From Chitinophagaceae bacterium (GTDB lineage: Bacteria; Bacteroidota; Bacteroidia; Chitinophagales; Chitinophagaceae), in the NCBI GenBank assembly GCA_026785745.1, contig JAJAZO010000177.1, positions 1-6,028 of the forward strand: a stretch of DNA of 6,028 bases, read 5' to 3'. Shown here piece after piece: positions 5,476 to 6,028 of the stretch. Both the position numbers and the translations under genes were made by a program. Within the stretch, counting starts at the first letter, position 1. The number at the start of each line of letters is the position of its first letter. The notes under the pieces were generated by a model, which was given only the letters and a program-made list of their open reading frames with translations, was not told the DNA's origin and ran no database searches.

Positions 5476-5503
5476 ATTGCCTATTGATTATTGCCTATTG
5501 ATT
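5476..5503. repeat. Two-copy 14-bp tandem repeat
   Basis: ATTGCCTATTGATT occurs twice back to back without mismatch (5476-5489, 5490-5503) in the 70-bp gap between ccmD and the glutamate dehydrogenase gene. A partial copy (TTTGCCAATTGCC) comes just before. No convincing -7/-33 promoter pair or terminator hairpin was found in this gap, so the dehydrogenase gene may be transcribed with ccmD or from a promoter I cannot recognise. Confidence 0.85.
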
Positions 5504-5536
5504 CAAATAACGATTGCTTAAATAAAAAAAGAACTT

Positions 5537-6028
5537 ATGTCAGACAAACAATACAGTTTTTTTGGTGCCGTTGAAAGAAGTTTTGACAAGGCAGCCAAAT
5601 ACACCAAATGGGACAAAGGAATTCTTGAACAGATTAAAGAATGTAACGCCGTTTACCAGATGCGTTTCCCATTAAAAAGAGATGATGGAAATATTGAAGT
5701 GATAGAAGCATATCGTGTACAACACTCTCACCACAAAACACCGTGTAAAGGTGGTATCCGTTTTTCCATGGAAGTAAACCAGGATGAAGTGATGGCTCTC
5801 GCCGCCCTGATGACTTACAAATGTGCTATTGTAAATGTTCCCTTCGGTGGTGGTAAAGGTGGTATCAAAATCAATCCAAAAAAATATTCGCCTTACGAAC
5901 TGGAAAAAATCACCCGACGTTATACCGCTGAATTAATTAAGAAAAACTTTATCGGCCCCGGCACTGATGTACCTGCGCCTGACTATGGAACAGGTGAAAG
6001 AGAAATGGCCTGGATATTAGATACCTAT
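5537..6028 (+). CDS. gdhA: Glutamate dehydrogenase (Glu/Leu/Phe/Val family), 3'-truncated by window end
   Basis: The first 164 codons of a Glu/Leu/Phe/Val dehydrogenase, which interconverts glutamate with 2-oxoglutarate plus ammonia using NAD(P). Visible are the substrate-domain motifs [18 protein letters not shown] (59-76), [18 protein letters not shown] (92-109) and [18 protein letters not shown] (140-157). By alignment with known enzymes, Lys71 and Lys95 bind substrate, Lys107 is the catalytic lysine and Asp149 the catalytic aspartate. The nucleotide-binding Rossmann domain lies beyond the window. The ATG at 5537 follows the A-rich leader AAATAAAAAAAGAACTT, typical for the phylum. Glutamate rather than another amino acid as substrate is the likely call, but specificity residues in the second half are not visible. 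It lies 70 bp behind ccmD, in the same direction. Confidence 0.93.
   Translation, partial: MSDKQYSFFGAVERSFDKAAKYTKWDKGILEQIKECNAVYQMRFPLKRDDGNIEVIEAYRVQHSHHKTPCKGGIRFSMEVNQDEVMALAALMTYKCAIVNVPFGGGKGGIKINPKKYSPYELEKITRRYTAELIKKNFIGPGTDVPAPDYGTGEREMAWILDTY

Overview
The window looks like chromosomal DNA from a member of the Bacteroidota, most likely of the Chitinophagaceae type. The basis is protein style (Bacteroidota-type CcmB/CcmC/CcmD, a DUF6263-like lipoprotein, a type II thymidine kinase with the loop GSMFSGKT), moderate-to-low GC, A-rich translation leaders without clear Shine-Dalgarno sites, and matches to the Bacteroidota -7 promoter element TAnnTTTG. The placement comes from recognising families, not from a database search.

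Layout. Positions 1-120 are a perfect palindrome with no spacer. Its left arm is the exact reverse complement of the adjacent coding sequence, so it is probably a fold-back artefact at a contig end, and unique sequence starts near position 56-61. A 5'-truncated Kdo transferase gene (waaA, ends 802) follows. It meets tail to tail, with a 28-bp overlap, a conserved protein of unknown function on the minus strand (775-1497). Divergent from that is thymidine kinase (tdk, 1632-2198). A small hairpin separates tdk from a convergent minus-strand DUF6263-like lipoprotein gene (2244-3158). From 3247 onward everything reads on the plus strand: ccmB, a small repeat-bounded insert, ccmC, ccmD and the first 164 codons of a glutamate dehydrogenase gene that runs off the window.

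The ccm genes encode the membrane parts that deliver and handle haem for c-type cytochrome maturation. ccmC and ccmD overlap by ATGA and are surely translated together. ccmB has no ATG, GTG or TTG in frame at its conserved N-terminus. ccmB and ccmC are separated by about 650 bp holding a four-helix-bundle (S23 / 23S rRNA intervening-sequence protein) gene. That gene is in frame over its whole length but carries two consecutive TAA codons at positions 36-37. Imperfect inverted repeats flank it, outer core AATATCGAACAGA at 3906-3918 and its exact complement at 4458-4470, with inner matching blocks in the same order. This looks like a small dispersed or mobile-like unit that landed just behind the ccmB stop codon; it is the most interesting structure here. 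An exact TAnnTTTG promoter element lies just beyond its right end and may drive ccmC and ccmD.

The other genes look like ordinary housekeeping functions: lipopolysaccharide core assembly, thymidine salvage and glutamate metabolism. I see no tRNA, rRNA, CRISPR array or transposase.
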